Source: Mycobacterium scrofulaceum
GTDB taxonomy: Bacteria > Actinomycetota > Actinomycetes > Mycobacteriales > Mycobacteriaceae
Assembly (NCBI RefSeq): GCF_001667885.1
Contig: NZ_LZJW01000058.1
Location: forward strand, 1 to 64,000
Length of the DNA: 64,000 nt
Direction: 5' to 3'
The notes beneath the pieces were generated by a model. That model was not told the origin of the DNA and searched no databases. It saw only the letters and a list, made by a program, of their open reading frames with translations. How positions within the stretch are numbered: the stretch's first letter is position 1; each line of letters opens with the position of its first letter. Of this stretch, positions 16,615 to 26,241 are shown piece by piece. Position numbers and translations under genes: made by a program.

Positions 16615-17610
16615 GTGATCTCGTCAGCTGTCAGTTCCCTCGCGCGGTGTGTCGCCCCCTTCTTGTCCGTTGCGGCCATTGCCTGGGTGGGTGTGTCCAC
16701 TAGCGCGCCACACGACCCGGCCGTGCGCTTGGCCAGCGATGGCAACCCGTTGGCCGGTGCGCCGTTCTACGTCAATCCGAATTCGGCCGCCATGCGCGCC
16801 GCGCAGAGTGCCGATCCGCCCAGTGCCGAGTTGACCGCGATCGCCAACACGCCGCAGGCCTACTGGATTGTCCCGGGTTCGTCGGCGGGGACGGTCGGGA
16901 AGTACGTCGGCGACGCGAACGCCGCCGGCGCCATCCCGGTGCTGACGATTTACGGCATCCCGCACCGCGACTGCGGCAGCTTCGCCGCGGGCGGCATGGG
17001 GTCGGGCGCCGATTACCGCGGTTGGATCGACGGCATCGCCTCCGGTGTGGGCGCATCGCGGGTGGCGATCATCGTCGAGCCCGACGCGCTTGCGATGGCC
17101 GACTGCTTGTCGGCGGATCAGCGTCAGGAACGCTACGACCTGGTTCGGTACGCAGTCGACACGCTCACCCGAGACCCGGCCGCGGCCGTCTACGTCGACG
17201 CGGGGCACTTGCGTTGGCACAGCGCCGAGGACATGGCGGGCAGGCTCAACCAGGCCGGTGTGGGCCACGCCCGTGGTTTCAGCGTCAACACGGCGAACTT
17301 CTTCACCACCGAGGACGAAATCGGTTATGGGGAAGCCATTTCGGGGCTGACGAACGGTTCGCACTACGTCGTCGACACGTCCCGCAACGGGGCCGGGCCG
17401 GCGCCCGACTCCGGACTCAACTGGTGCAACCCGGGCGGCCGAGCGCTGGGCACCCCGCCGACCACGGCGACCGCCGGAGCGCACGCCGACGCCTACCTGT
17501 GGATCAAACGACCCGGTGAATCCGACGGGACATGCGGCAAGGGCGATCCGCCGGCGGGCACCTTCGTCAGCCAGTACGCCATCGACCTGGCCCAGAGAGC
17601 GGGCCACTAG
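16615..17610 (+). CDS. celA1: Secreted GH6 endoglucanase/cellobiohydrolase-like protein
   Basis: 331 residues from GTG 16615, with TACTTT seven bases upstream as a leaderless -10 candidate. The N-terminus is a signal peptide or anchor (hydrophobic core CVAPFLSVAAIAWVGVSTS). The GH6 catalytic domain carries both signatures: VLTIYGIPHRDCG and IIVEPDALA with the acid Asp157. Also present are SVNTANFFTT, DTSRNGAG, WCNPGGRALG and LWIKRPGESDGTC. Inverting GH6 enzymes cut beta-1,4-glucan. It closely matches the remembered Rv0062 (CelA1) and lies, as there, shortly after dnaB. There is no cellulose-binding module, so adhesion to cellulose must come from the catalytic domain. Confidence 0.93.
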   Translation: MISSAVSSLARCVAPFLSVAAIAWVGVSTSAPHDPAVRLASDGNPLAGAPFYVNPNSAAMRAAQSADPPSAELTAIANTPQAYWIVPGSSAGTVGKYVGDANAAGAIPVLTIYGIPHRDCGSFAAGGMGSGADYRGWIDGIASGVGASRVAIIVEPDALAMADCLSADQRQERYDLVRYAVDTLTRDPAAAVYVDAGHLRWHSAEDMAGRLNQAGVGHARGFSVNTANFFTTEDEIGYGEAISGLTNGSHYVVDTSRNGAGPAPDSGLNWCNPGGRALGTPPTTATAGAHADAYLWIKRPGESDGTCGKGDPPAGTFVSQYAIDLAQRAGH

Positions 17611-17724
17611 CCGAGGCATGCTGCCGGCGAGCGCCAGAGGCACTGGTGCTGTAGAAAGTGCGTACACGAAAGCCCTGCCAAGAAGTGAGCGGGATTCGAC
17701 TGGCTTCGACGAGAGGGCGCAGTT

Positions 17725-18579
17725 ATGCCCGCATGGAGACATCGCAGCGCGACAACCGAGAGCAACACGACCGGCGCCGGCCGCAGCGTCGGTGTAGAAA
17801 TCGAAGTCGAGGTCACCGAACCGGCGGTGCTGGATTTCCAGGTCGCGGTCAGCCGACAGCCAGGCATCGATGTCAGCGAATCCCTGACGATCAAGCGAAA
17901 CGGCAAGGCGGTCGAACCGCGCGAGATCATCGGTCCGCATCAGTCGCGCATTCATGTCGTGGCGGCCGACAAAGGAACGGTCAGCCTGTCGTACTCGGCG
18001 ACGGTCAGCGGTCAGGCGGACCCCGCACCGGTGAACGACATCGACGCAATCACGTATCTGCGTCCGAGCAGATACGCCGAAGCCGACAAGTTCTTCGGTT
18101 TCGCCGCAACCGAATTCGAGCAGTACGCCACGTCGGCCACGTTGCTGGAGAAGGTCTCGTCGTGGGTGGGCACCCGGCTCAACTATGTCCCGGGATCCAG
18201 CGATCCGATCGACGGGGCCACCGACACATTGCTCGCGGGTGCGGGCGTGTGCCGCGACTACGCCCACCTGGTCATCGCGCTGTTGCGTGCGGTGAACGTT
18301 CCGGCCCGATTGGCGGCGGTGTACGCACCTGGATGCCAGCCGATGGATTTCCACGCCGTCGCTGAGGCGTTGATAGACGGTGTCTGGCGAGTCGTCGATG
18401 CCACGTGCCTGGCCCCCCGGCAGTCGATGCTCCGCATCGCCACGGGCCGGGACGCGGCCGACACCGCGTTCCTCGACAACCATGGGGGCGCCATCACCAT
18501 GCAGAACATGACGGTCACGGCGGTCGTCGACGGGGAGCTGCCCAAGGACTCGGTGGAGCAGCTCGTCAGCCTGCGGTGA
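17725..18579 (+). CDS. Transglutaminase-like cysteine protease family protein
   Basis: 284 residues as drawn from ATG 17725; the first 25 residues are not conserved in type, so a later start is possible. An N-terminal beta domain (VGVEIEVEVTEPAVLDFQVAV) is followed by a transglutaminase-like core. The triad is visible: Cys176 in GAGVCRDYAHL, His210 in MDFHAVAEA and Asp225 in WRVVDATCLA. Mycobacterial relatives such as Rv2569c are annotated as transglutaminase-like; some proteins of this fold are peptidases rather than crosslinkers. It has no signal peptide, so it is probably cytosolic. It is convergent with the SDR gene, 15 bases apart. Confidence 0.85.
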   Translation: MPAWRHRSATTESNTTGAGRSVGVEIEVEVTEPAVLDFQVAVSRQPGIDVSESLTIKRNGKAVEPREIIGPHQSRIHVVAADKGTVSLSYSATVSGQADPAPVNDIDAITYLRPSRYAEADKFFGFAATEFEQYATSATLLEKVSSWVGTRLNYVPGSSDPIDGATDTLLAGAGVCRDYAHLVIALLRAVNVPARLAAVYAPGCQPMDFHAVAEALIDGVWRVVDATCLAPRQSMLRIATGRDAADTAFLDNHGGAITMQNMTVTAVVDGELPKDSVEQLVSLR

Positions 18580-18594
18580 GACGCTGGGCCGCGC

Positions 18595-19422
18595 TCAGAT
18601 CTTGAGATAGCCCTTGTCAGCCGGAATTTGGGCGGCGGTGACCAATGACGACGCATCGCCGGCAAGCCACACCACGATGTCGGAGATCGTGTCCGGCGGT
18701 GCCAGGGAATCGGTGGGGAGCGCCCCGGGCGAGAAGCTGTGGATGTAATGCGGATGGTCTTGGAAGGTTTGGTACATCGACAGGTCGTTGCCCATCGGGG
18801 TGTCGGTGCCGTACGGATGCACGGAGTTCACGCGGATGCCGAACTCGCCGAGCTCGACGGCCAACGAGTTGGTGAGCCCGACGACACCGAATTTACTTGC
18901 GCAGTAATGCCCACAGCCCGGGACGGCTTTGATTCCGGCCGCGGAGCTGATGTTGATGATCGACCCGCCGTTTCCGGCGGCGATCATCGCGGGCACCACA
19001 GCTTTCATGGTGTTCCACAGTCCGGTGAGGTTGATATCGATTGTCTCCTGCCACTGCTGGGGCGAAATCTCCCATATGCGGCCCCAATTCAGCACACCGG
19101 CGTTGGCGACGACGATGTCGAGCCGGCCGAACTGTTCGATGGCGTTCGCCACCACCCGCTGTTGACCGGCAAGGTCTCGGACGTCGACCTCGTCGGCGAG
19201 GATCTTGCGGCCCTCACCCTCCACCAGGTTGACGGTCTCGGCAAGGTCTTCGGGCAGGGCGGGCGGATAGCCGTTGTGTTCGGCGACGGGCGCGCAGGCA
19301 TCGATAGCGACGATGTCGGCGCCGGCCCTGGCCAGCCGGATGCAATGGGAGCGACCCTGGCCGCGGGCGGCCCCGGTCACGTAGGCGACTTTGCCGGCCA
19401 ACGGGGCGACAGGATCGGTCAT
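18595..19422 (-). CDS. Mycofactocin-coupled SDR family oxidoreductase
   Basis: 275 residues from ATG 19420-19422 with GAGGAG upstream. The glycine motif is TGAARGQGRSH (16-26), and the catalytic set is Ser160, Tyr173-x-x-x-Lys177. After the acidic end of beta-2 (VAIDACAP) there is an insertion of about 30 residues (EHNGYPPALPEDLAE). This insertion marks the mycofactocin-dependent subfamily, whose NAD is thought not to exchange and is re-oxidised by mycofactocin. The substrate is unknown; relatives are carveol- or alcohol-type dehydrogenases. It lies downstream of the LysR gene in the same direction with a 148-base gap, so control by that regulator is possible. Confidence 0.9.
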   Translation of the reverse strand: MTDPVAPLAGKVAYVTGAARGQGRSHCIRLARAGADIVAIDACAPVAEHNGYPPALPEDLAETVNLVEGEGRKILADEVDVRDLAGQQRVVANAIEQFGRLDIVVANAGVLNWGRIWEISPQQWQETIDINLTGLWNTMKAVVPAMIAAGNGGSIINISSAAGIKAVPGCGHYCASKFGVVGLTNSLAVELGEFGIRVNSVHPYGTDTPMGNDLSMYQTFQDHPHYIHSFSPGALPTDSLAPPDTISDIVVWLAGDASSLVTAAQIPADKGYLKI

Positions 19423-19570
19423 TCCGGTAACTCCTCTGCTTGCGGCGCTGGCTCGGGATGGCCGGCAGTCTGATAGCGAAATCGGTAGTCCGGTATCGGT
19501 TTGCGGCCGATGATAGACAGTGGCGTTTCGTCAGTCCGGAAAATAGACGAAAGGCCTCAATCGCAGGCGC

Positions 19571-20422
19571 TCAGCCCGAGGCGGCCAGCACGTCACGCAC
19601 CGCGTCGTCGACCGTGGCCAGCAACTCCGGGTCAATGCCGGTGCGCCCACGAACCAGCACCGATGCGTTGTTGGCCGGCGGCAGCCCCTCGGCGGGACAC
19701 AGCCCGTCGGGCAGTTTGCCGATCAGCGGCAGCAATGCCACCCCGAGGCCGGACCGTACCGCCGCGTACAGGCCGGACAGGTCGCCACACTCGGCGGCGA
19801 TCTCGTAGGCGATGCCGTGGTTTTCGAGGATCGCGAAGGCCGGTTCGCGCAAGGTGCACGGTTCGGAAAAGACCACCAGCGGCAGGGGCTCGCGAGGGAG
19901 GACGGCCAGCGTGCGCGCCGAAATCCATTGCAGCCGTACGAGTCCTGATGCGTTGGCGCGATCCAATCCAGAGCCGTCGAGCATGATGGCCAAGTCGACC
20001 AGCCCGCGTTCGATCGAGTCGGCCAGCGACACGTTGCGGTCGAGCCGGAAACGCACCCGCCGGTCGGGAAGCCGCTCGCGCAGGATGCTCGTCAGTCCGG
20101 CAAGCATCACGTCAGCACCGTGCTCCGTGGCCCCGACGGTCAGGAGTTTGGGCTCTGTGGCCCCCAGGTCGTCAAGCGCCGTGTCGTGGGCGGCCAAGAT
20201 CGTCCGGGCATGCCGCAGAGCCTTCAAACCGATTTCGGTGAAGACGATGCCGCGGCCGGAGCGCTGGATCAGCGGCTCGCCGACGACGGCTTCGACTCGG
20301 CGCAAGTGCTGGCTGACCGCGGACTGGCTCAGGTGCAGCGCGGCGGCCGCGCGGTGAAACCCGCCACAGTCGGCGACGGCGACGAGGCTGCGCAGCGGTG
20401 CGATGTCGAGCACCTGGGCCAT
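19571..20422 (-). CDS. LysR-family transcriptional regulator
   Basis: 283 residues from ATG 20420-20422. The N-terminal winged helix (residues 8-67) reads LRSLVAVADCGGFHRAAAAL, SQSAVSQHLRRVEAVVG and LIQRSGRGIVFTEIG. The periplasmic-binding-like effector domain follows (LLTVGATEHGADVMLAGL to VDDAVRDVLAAS). It is divergently transcribed from a DMT transporter gene, with the palindrome TCTGAT-N5-ATCAGA between them. This is the classical layout of a LysR regulator and its target exporter. Confidence 0.93.
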   Translation of the reverse strand: MAQVLDIAPLRSLVAVADCGGFHRAAAALHLSQSAVSQHLRRVEAVVGEPLIQRSGRGIVFTEIGLKALRHARTILAAHDTALDDLGATEPKLLTVGATEHGADVMLAGLTSILRERLPDRRVRFRLDRNVSLADSIERGLVDLAIMLDGSGLDRANASGLVRLQWISARTLAVLPREPLPLVVFSEPCTLREPAFAILENHGIAYEIAAECGDLSGLYAAVRSGLGVALLPLIGKLPDGLCPAEGLPPANNASVLVRGRTGIDPELLATVDDAVRDVLAASG

Positions 20423-20435
20423 AGCGGCACCATAG

Positions 20436-20452
20436 TCTGATCAGTCATCAGA
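20436..20452. promoter_or_regulatory. Probable LysR operator, TCTGAT-N5-ATCAGA
   Basis: A perfect 6-bp inverted repeat in the divergent LysR/transporter interval. It starts 14 bases upstream of the LysR start codon and fits the T-N11-A LysR-box format. Binding there would give autorepression and effector-dependent activation of the transporter. Confidence 0.6.
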
Positions 20453-20569
20453 ATCAATTGTCGCGGCGGATACGCCAATCTCGGCCCTGTGCCCGGCCTA
20501 CCGATAAGACAACGCGATCAATCGCGATCAGCAATATTCGTTGGACTGTGGAGGGCGGCCTGGGCGAGC

Positions 20570-21556
20570 ATGGGTCTCATGGACTTGCCGCGCATGCCGC
20601 TGACCACCGCGTCGGCGGTGACGTTCTTTTACGCGCTCGGATACCCCATCGGTGTGTTGGCGGTGACCGCCATGGCACCCATGGCCGCTTTGGTGTTGCG
20701 ATTTGCTTTGGCCGCAACAATTTTGGCTGTCTGGGCGGTGGTCGCCAAGGCGCCCTGGCCGCGGGGGGCGCAGTTGGGCCACGTCGTGGTGGTCGGTCTG
20801 CTGATCCAAGCCGTGCAGTTCTGCTGCTGTTACGAGGCCTTTCAGCTCGGGTCGCCGGCGGTGCTGTGCGCGGTGGTGATCGCGATGAACCCGGTCGCCA
20901 CGGCCATTATGGCCGCGGTGTTCCTGGGTGAGCCGCTCGGCCGGCAACGGGTGGCCGCGCTCGCCCTCGGTGTTGTCGCGGTGCTCGCGGCGTGTGCCAG
21001 AAGGCTGACGAGCACCCACGGCCTGGACCCCGTCATCGTGCTGCTTGGTGTTGCCCTACTTGGGCTTTCGGCCGGCGGTGTTTACCAACAGCGCTTCTGC
21101 GCGGGCGTCGACTTCCGCACGATGAGCGCGATGCAGAATGCGGTCGCGCTGATTCCCGCGGCGGTGCTTGCGCTGCTGACGCCGTTCACCGTGCATGACG
21201 TCCGGCAGGCGGCGATCGCGATCGGCGGCATGGTGCTGTTGAACGCGACCCTCGCGGTGAGCCTCTATGTGCGCGCCATCAACGCCCACGGCGCGGCGGC
21301 GGTGGCGATGCTGTTCGCCGTCATTCCCGCGGTCGCGGGGCTGATGTCCTGGCTCATACTGGGCCAGCGTCCCGACGTAGGTGTCGGGGTCGGCTTGGTT
21401 CTGGGCGGCTTGGCCTGCTGGCTGAGCGGCCGGGGAGCCCGGGCGCGCCGCACGGCCGCCGCGAACGCGGGCCGGCGGCCCGAACTGATGGCTGCGGCCT
21501 CGGCCGACCAGCGGATGGAAGTGCCGTGCGGACCCCCCTCGAGTGTGCGAGGGTAG
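20570..21556 (+). CDS. EamA/DMT-superfamily membrane transporter
   Basis: 328 residues from ATG 20570. A GTG at 20489 gives a longer, non-typical N-tail (IRQRDQSRSAIFVGLWRAAW) and was not chosen, though it cannot be excluded. Ten hydrophobic helices in two EamA repeats are visible: the first from about LTTASAVTFFYALGYPIGV to VAALALGVVAVLAACA, the second from VIVLLGVALLGLSAGGVY to VGVGLVLGGLACWLSG. The C-tail is basic. DMT proteins export amino acids, nucleosides or drugs. The divergent LysR gene is its likely regulator. Confidence 0.85.
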   Translation: MGLMDLPRMPLTTASAVTFFYALGYPIGVLAVTAMAPMAALVLRFALAATILAVWAVVAKAPWPRGAQLGHVVVVGLLIQAVQFCCCYEAFQLGSPAVLCAVVIAMNPVATAIMAAVFLGEPLGRQRVAALALGVVAVLAACARRLTSTHGLDPVIVLLGVALLGLSAGGVYQQRFCAGVDFRTMSAMQNAVALIPAAVLALLTPFTVHDVRQAAIAIGGMVLLNATLAVSLYVRAINAHGAAAVAMLFAVIPAVAGLMSWLILGQRPDVGVGVGLVLGGLACWLSGRGARARRTAAANAGRRPELMAAASADQRMEVPCGPPSSVRG

Positions 21557-21652
21557 CTCTCGATCGAGTTCTCAACCGGCCACGGCGGCGCCCCGAAAAA
21601 CCGGTCGGCCGCGCGGCTTCCCAACAACGCCGCTGCGGCTACGGTGATCTCT

Positions 21653-22900
21653 ATGACGCCGGCCGGCGGCTCGTCCGCAAACCCAGTGAAGCGGCGACCG
21701 AGGGACCGCAAAGCGCAGATCGCCAGGGCCGCCGGCGACGCCTTCAGCGAGCTCGGCTACCACGCGGTGAGCATGGAGAACATCGCGTCCCGGGTCGGGA
21801 TCTCGGCGGCGGCGCTGTATCGGCATTCGCAGGGCAAATACGACTTGTTCCGCTCCGCGGTTCTGTCACTCGGTCAGCTGCTTGTGGACGCCACCGAGTT
21901 CGCCGATCACCTGCCTGATGACGCGGACCCGCAGGAAACGTTGCGCGCACTGACCGGCGCGCTGATCGACACCGCGATCATCAACCGCACCGCCGGCGGG
22001 CTCTATCGATGGGAGGGCCGATACCTGCACGGCGAAGACGAGGACGTGCTCACCGGGCAGGTGAGGCTGGTCAACCGGCGCCTGCAGCGGCCATTGATCA
22101 GACTCCGGCCCAAACTGCAGTCGAGACAACGGTGGGTGCTCTCGGCGGCGGTGTTGAGCGTCATCGGCAGCATCACCGACCACCGCTCCCGGCTGAGCAA
22201 TGACGAAATCCGGGTCACGCTGGCCGACATCGTGGCTGCGGTGCTGAAGGCGGACGTCCCCGTGCAACGGCCGAGTGAGCCGGAATCCGCTCAGGTAGTG
22301 ACGATGCCGAGCGCGGTCGGCAGCTATGAACTGCTGTTGCACGAATCGATCCGATTGTTCAACGAGCGTGGGTATCGCGAAACCGGCATGGAGGACATCG
22401 CGGCGGCCGTCGGCATACCGGTGGCGAGCATCTACCAGTACTTCCCCAGCAAGGCCGCGATACTGGCCGTCTCGTATCGCCGCGGCGCCGACCAGCTCTC
22501 CGGCGACCTGTCCACCATCTTGGCCGCGGGGGGCGATCCGAAGCAGTCCCTACAGCAGCTGATCGACGCGTTCATCAACCGGTTGCTCGCCAACCCCGAA
22601 CTGGCCCGCGTTTATTACACGGAGCGCCACAACGTGCCGGACGCGGAAGCGGTGCTCCTCTACAACATTCACCGCTCCACGGTCGAGTCATGGGCCCGGC
22701 TGGCGGTGGCTGCGCGCCCCGGGCTTTCGCTGGGCCGGGCGCGGTACGCCGTTCACGCCGCCTTCGCGCTGGCCGTCGACGTCGGGCAGCTCGTCATCCC
22801 CGGTCCCAGCCAGTCCGCCCGCGCGACACTGCGCCGATTGATGGCCACCACTATCCTCGGCGACTCCGCCCCACCTTCCGGGACGGTGCGTCGCCGGTAA
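21653..22900 (+). CDS. TetR-family regulator with two complete TetR units in one chain
   Basis: 415 residues from ATG 21653. TACGGT ends seven bases before it, supporting a leaderless start; an in-frame GTG at 21644 would overlap that box. The first TetR unit has the helix-turn-helix AAGDAFSELGYHAVSMENIA / SRVGISAAALYRHSQGKYD. After about 190 residues a second one follows: SIRLFNERGYRETGMEDIA / AAVGIPVASIYQYFPSKAA. Each is followed by its own helical ligand/dimer domain. The chain may thus work as a covalent pseudo-dimer. It sits 96 bases after the DMT gene; its target is not evident. Confidence 0.88.
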   Translation: MTPAGGSSANPVKRRPRDRKAQIARAAGDAFSELGYHAVSMENIASRVGISAAALYRHSQGKYDLFRSAVLSLGQLLVDATEFADHLPDDADPQETLRALTGALIDTAIINRTAGGLYRWEGRYLHGEDEDVLTGQVRLVNRRLQRPLIRLRPKLQSRQRWVLSAAVLSVIGSITDHRSRLSNDEIRVTLADIVAAVLKADVPVQRPSEPESAQVVTMPSAVGSYELLLHESIRLFNERGYRETGMEDIAAAVGIPVASIYQYFPSKAAILAVSYRRGADQLSGDLSTILAAGGDPKQSLQQLIDAFINRLLANPELARVYYTERHNVPDAEAVLLYNIHRSTVESWARLAVAARPGLSLGRARYAVHAAFALAVDVGQLVIPGPSQSARATLRRLMATTILGDSAPPSGTVRRR

Positions 22901-23031
22901 CGGCTCGGGCCCCGCGCCGGCTCCCGAATCTTACTGCACTTGCGTTTACGCGGGCATTCGACCGGCCGCGCCGGTCGACTCGAAACGCCCTCAAGCACAG
23001 CGAAATCTCCCTGAGTGGACCCCGCGCATCC

Positions 23032-23048
23032 TGGATAGATGCTATCCA
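23032..23048. promoter_or_regulatory. Perfect inverted repeat TGGATAG-ATG-CTATCCA
   Basis: A 7-bp perfect inverted repeat with a three-base centre, between the tandem TetR gene and a small membrane-protein gene, 64 bases before the latter's start. It may be an operator, for example for the TetR-type protein just upstream, or a short transcription terminator. No T-run follows. Confidence 0.4.
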
Positions 23049-23112
23049 CCAGCTTGAATCGCCATTAACATACGGGGTCGCCGGTACGTAGCGCCCCGCG
23101 AAAGGCACGCCA

Positions 23113-23337
23113 ATGCTTCATAAGCTCCGTCAACTGCTGGACTACCAATTGACGATCGCCGAGCTGCTGGGCTTGGCCGTGCTACTGGGCACGCCTTACC
23201 TGATCGTCGGGGTGATCTGGTCATCCACCCACACCAGCCACCTGCACGACATGCACGGTATTGACCTGGTGGTCTCGTTTCTCGGCTCGATCGTGTCCTG
23301 GCCGGTGTTGATTTTCGCCAACGTGTGCATGACGTAG
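23113..23337 (+). CDS. Small conserved-type membrane protein, 74 aa
   Basis: From ATG 23113 with AAAGG 10 bases upstream. Two hydrophobic segments, TIAELLGLAVLLGTPYLIVGVIWS (about 14-37) and LVVSFLGSIVSWPVLIFANVC (about 52-72), flank a His-rich loop (THTSHLHDMHG) that might bind metal. No function is recognised. The same reading frame continues past the TAG for another 39 codons with one further stop (see the next entry), which raises the question of a truncated three-helix protein. Confidence 0.65.
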   Translation: MLHKLRQLLDYQLTIAELLGLAVLLGTPYLIVGVIWSSTHTSHLHDMHGIDLVVSFLGSIVSWPVLIFANVCMT

Positions 23338-23361
23338 GCGCGCAGATGATCAAACATTCCT

Positions 23362-23454
23362 ACGGCGGCGCTGGGCGGCCTGATGCTGGTGGGGCTGGCG
23401 GCGGTAGTCCTGGCGCACGACCGCCGAAAGTTACACGCAGATCACGGCTCGTAG
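23362..23454 (+). pseudogene. Possible detached third helix of the preceding membrane protein
   Basis: In the same frame as the preceding gene, beyond its TAG (23335-23337) and a second stop (TGA 23347-23349), lie codons for TAALGGLMLVGLAAVVLA then HDRRKLHADHGS and TAG at 23452-23454. This is a convincing transmembrane helix with a charged tail, but it has no start or ribosome site of its own apart from an internal ATG. It may be the cut-off end of a longer ancestral protein, or chance. Confidence 0.35.
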
Positions 23455-23508
23455 AATGTTGGCGCACAACCCCTTTCGGTGCGCCCCGCACCGACCGTCG
23501 CCGCCCGG

Positions 23509-23676
23509 CTAGCGTGTGCTCTCGTCGGGTAGGTCACGCCGGGACTGGTGTAGCCCCGGCGCGTCCGGGTCTTCGTTCTGGTGCTCCAATTGCTCTTGCA
23601 ACTTGCGCTGTTCTTCGGTCGCCTGCCGGGCGTCCTCGGGCGCGGATGGCGGGTCGAAATTTACCTGCTGGTCCAC
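23509..23676 (-). CDS. Small hydrophilic protein, 55 aa, unknown function
   Basis: Start GTG at 23674-23676 with GAGGAGA about six bases upstream; an upstream ATG in the same frame (23731-23733) lacks such a site. The protein is highly charged and disordered-looking: PPSAPEDARQATEEQRKLQ, EQLEHQNEDPDAP, then SRRDLPDEST. A short coiled-coil may form around EEQRKLQEQLEHQ. No homologue is recalled. It follows the methyltransferase gene on the same strand, 84 bases downstream, and may be cotranscribed. Confidence 0.5.
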   Translation of the reverse strand: MDQQVNFDPPSAPEDARQATEEQRKLQEQLEHQNEDPDAPGLHQSRRDLPDESTR

Positions 23677-23760
23677 GTGATCTCCTCTGACCGTCTGCGA
23701 TGCTCCAGTCAGGATCTCCCGAATGCCAGGCATCGAAACCTGGCCGGCCGTTCGTGCCGG

Positions 23761-24485
<725 letters not shown>

Positions 24486-24509
24486 TGGAATTGATATGGA
24501 CCGCGCGCG

Positions 24510-25409
24510 CTACTCGAGGCTCGCCGTCAAGTAACCGGAGTCTGCGCCGAACGACGCCAGCTCGTCGTCGGGTACCTCGAACCCGTGCGCGGCAAAGGCC
24601 TGCTCGGTCGTCCGGATGTCGACACGCCAGCCGTGTGCGGCCAGGTATTCGGCCGCGGTGTTGCGGTCGCCGGTGTAGAAGAGCTCGGCCAGGTTGATGG
24701 TGGAGCCGAGGCGTTGGGACCGTTCGGTCAGCTTCTGCGCCCAATCCGACGGGATGTTGCGCATGTCCATGTGCTCGGTCGCGACCTGGCTGCCCGGCGC
24801 CGACAACGCGGCGATGTTGTCGAACAGCCGGTCCTGCGCGTCGGGTGGCAGGTAGATGAGCAGTCCTTCGGCGCTCCACGCCGTCGGCGCGTTCGCGTCG
24901 AATCCCGCCTCGACCAGCGCGGCCGGCCAGTCCTCACGCAGATCGATCGCCACCGTGCGGCGCTCGGCGGTGGGCCGAGCGCCCAGATCGGCCAGCACCC
25001 GCGTCTTGAACTCGATGACCTCGGGTTGGTCGATCTCGTAAACCACCGTGCCGTCGGGCCAGGGCAGCCGGTAGGCGCGCGTGTCGAGCCCAGACGCCAG
25101 GATCACCGCCTGCCGGACACCGGATTGGGTTGCCCGAAGGAAGAAGTCGTCGAAGAAGCGCGTGCGCACTGTGATCTGCTCATTGACGGCCTGCCGGTTC
25201 AACAGGGGATCGTCCGACCGGTCGACCTCGTTGTCGAGGAGCTTGACGAACATCTCGGTGCCCACCGCGCGAACGAGGGGCTCGGCGAAGGGATCGTGCA
25301 GCAGGGGATCGGGCCCTTTGGACGCGATCGCCCGCTGCGCGGCGACCGCCGTTGCGGTGGCTCCGACGCTGGAGGCCAGATCCCAGGTGTCGTTCTCGGT
25401 ACGGGCCAC
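24510..25409 (-). CDS. SAM-dependent methyltransferase, LCM-like mycobacterial family (TIGR00027 type)
   Basis: 299 residues from GTG 25407-25409 (GGAG upstream); the conserved N-terminus [20 protein letters not shown] fits this start. Family landmarks are [45 protein letters not shown], and [12 protein letters not shown]. Mycobacteria carry many copies of this leucine-carboxymethyltransferase-like family (for example Rv0145, Rv0725c); substrates are mostly unknown. It lies directly upstream of the TPMT-like gene, separated by that gene's own promoter. Confidence 0.93.
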   Translation of the reverse strand: MARTENDTWDLASSVGATATAVAAQRAIASKGPDPLLHDPFAEPLVRAVGTEMFVKLLDNEVDRSDDPLLNRQAVNEQITVRTRFFDDFFLRATQSGVRQAVILASGLDTRAYRLPWPDGTVVYEIDQPEVIEFKTRVLADLGARPTAERRTVAIDLREDWPAALVEAGFDANAPTAWSAEGLLIYLPPDAQDRLFDNIAALSAPGSQVATEHMDMRNIPSDWAQKLTERSQRLGSTINLAELFYTGDRNTAAEYLAAHGWRVDIRTTEQAFAAHGFEVPDDELASFGADSGYLTASLE

Positions 25410-25527
25410 TACCAGGCTCCTCACTGCGGTTAGTTAGCTCATTTAAGCGATATCGACCACTGTACGCGCTCGAGGAACCGATCGTCTTCAGGGATGACTA
25501 ACGCCCGACGACATGTTGAGATCGGGT

Positions 25528-25950
25528 ATGGCCGACGACATCGAACTGAGCCCGCGGGACTGGGTGCGCGAGCAGACCGAACAGATCCTGAAACAAGGCA
25601 CTACCGACGGGGTCGAAATCTTCGATCGGCCCGTGGTCCTGCTGACCGTGACCGGAGCGAAATCCGGCAAGAAACGCTATGTGCCGCTGATGCGCGTCGA
25701 AAGCGACGGCCGTTACGCCATAGTCGCGTCGAAGGGCGGCGCGCCCGAGCATCCGTTGTGGTACTTCAACCTGCAGGCCAACCCCGAGGTGACGCTGCAG
25801 GACGGGGACAGGGTCGTCACGCTGAGAGCGCGCGAGCTGCAGGGTGCCGAGCGCGAACAATGGTGGCAGCGGGCGATCGAAGCGTATCCGCCGTACGCCG
25901 AATACCAGACGAAGACGACGCGCCAGATTCCGGTCTTCGTCCTGGAGTAA
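25528..25950 (+). CDS. Deazaflavin (F420)-dependent nitroreductase-family protein, Ddn-like
   Basis: 140 residues from ATG 25528; a TTG at 25513 would add five residues. The split-barrel fold is recognisable from VVLLTVTGAKSGKKRYVPLMRV, YAIVASKGGAPEHPLWYFNL and an ending with YAEYQTKTTRQIPVFVLE. This family uses F420H2 to reduce quinones and, in Ddn, nitroimidazole prodrugs. The conserved Lys/Arg after TGAKSG and the W-Y-N stretch are in place, so cofactor binding is expected. It is divergent from the LCM-like methyltransferase. Confidence 0.92.
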   Translation: MADDIELSPRDWVREQTEQILKQGTTDGVEIFDRPVVLLTVTGAKSGKKRYVPLMRVESDGRYAIVASKGGAPEHPLWYFNLQANPEVTLQDGDRVVTLRARELQGAEREQWWQRAIEAYPPYAEYQTKTTRQIPVFVLE

Positions 25951-26241
25951 ATGGGCCGCCGCCCAGCCGTTTTCGCTTCCGACCGCCGCCAACCGCAATT
26001 CTCACGGCTCCGACGATTTTGTGCGGCAAAAGATTTGCATTCGATATGCGCGTGGCCCGTCGGGTTGCGACCCGCCTGGTCGGCCCATACCTTCGGTACG
26101 CATAAGCCGTCACAGGCTCAGCAGAACAATGCTGTTCTAGGCGAATGTAATCGCCTGTGCTTCAGGGCTTTATATTGCACGATTCGTCCGCGTTATGGGC
26201 GGAGGTCCGAACGTGCCCCTACGCGTAACCCGGGAGGGCCC

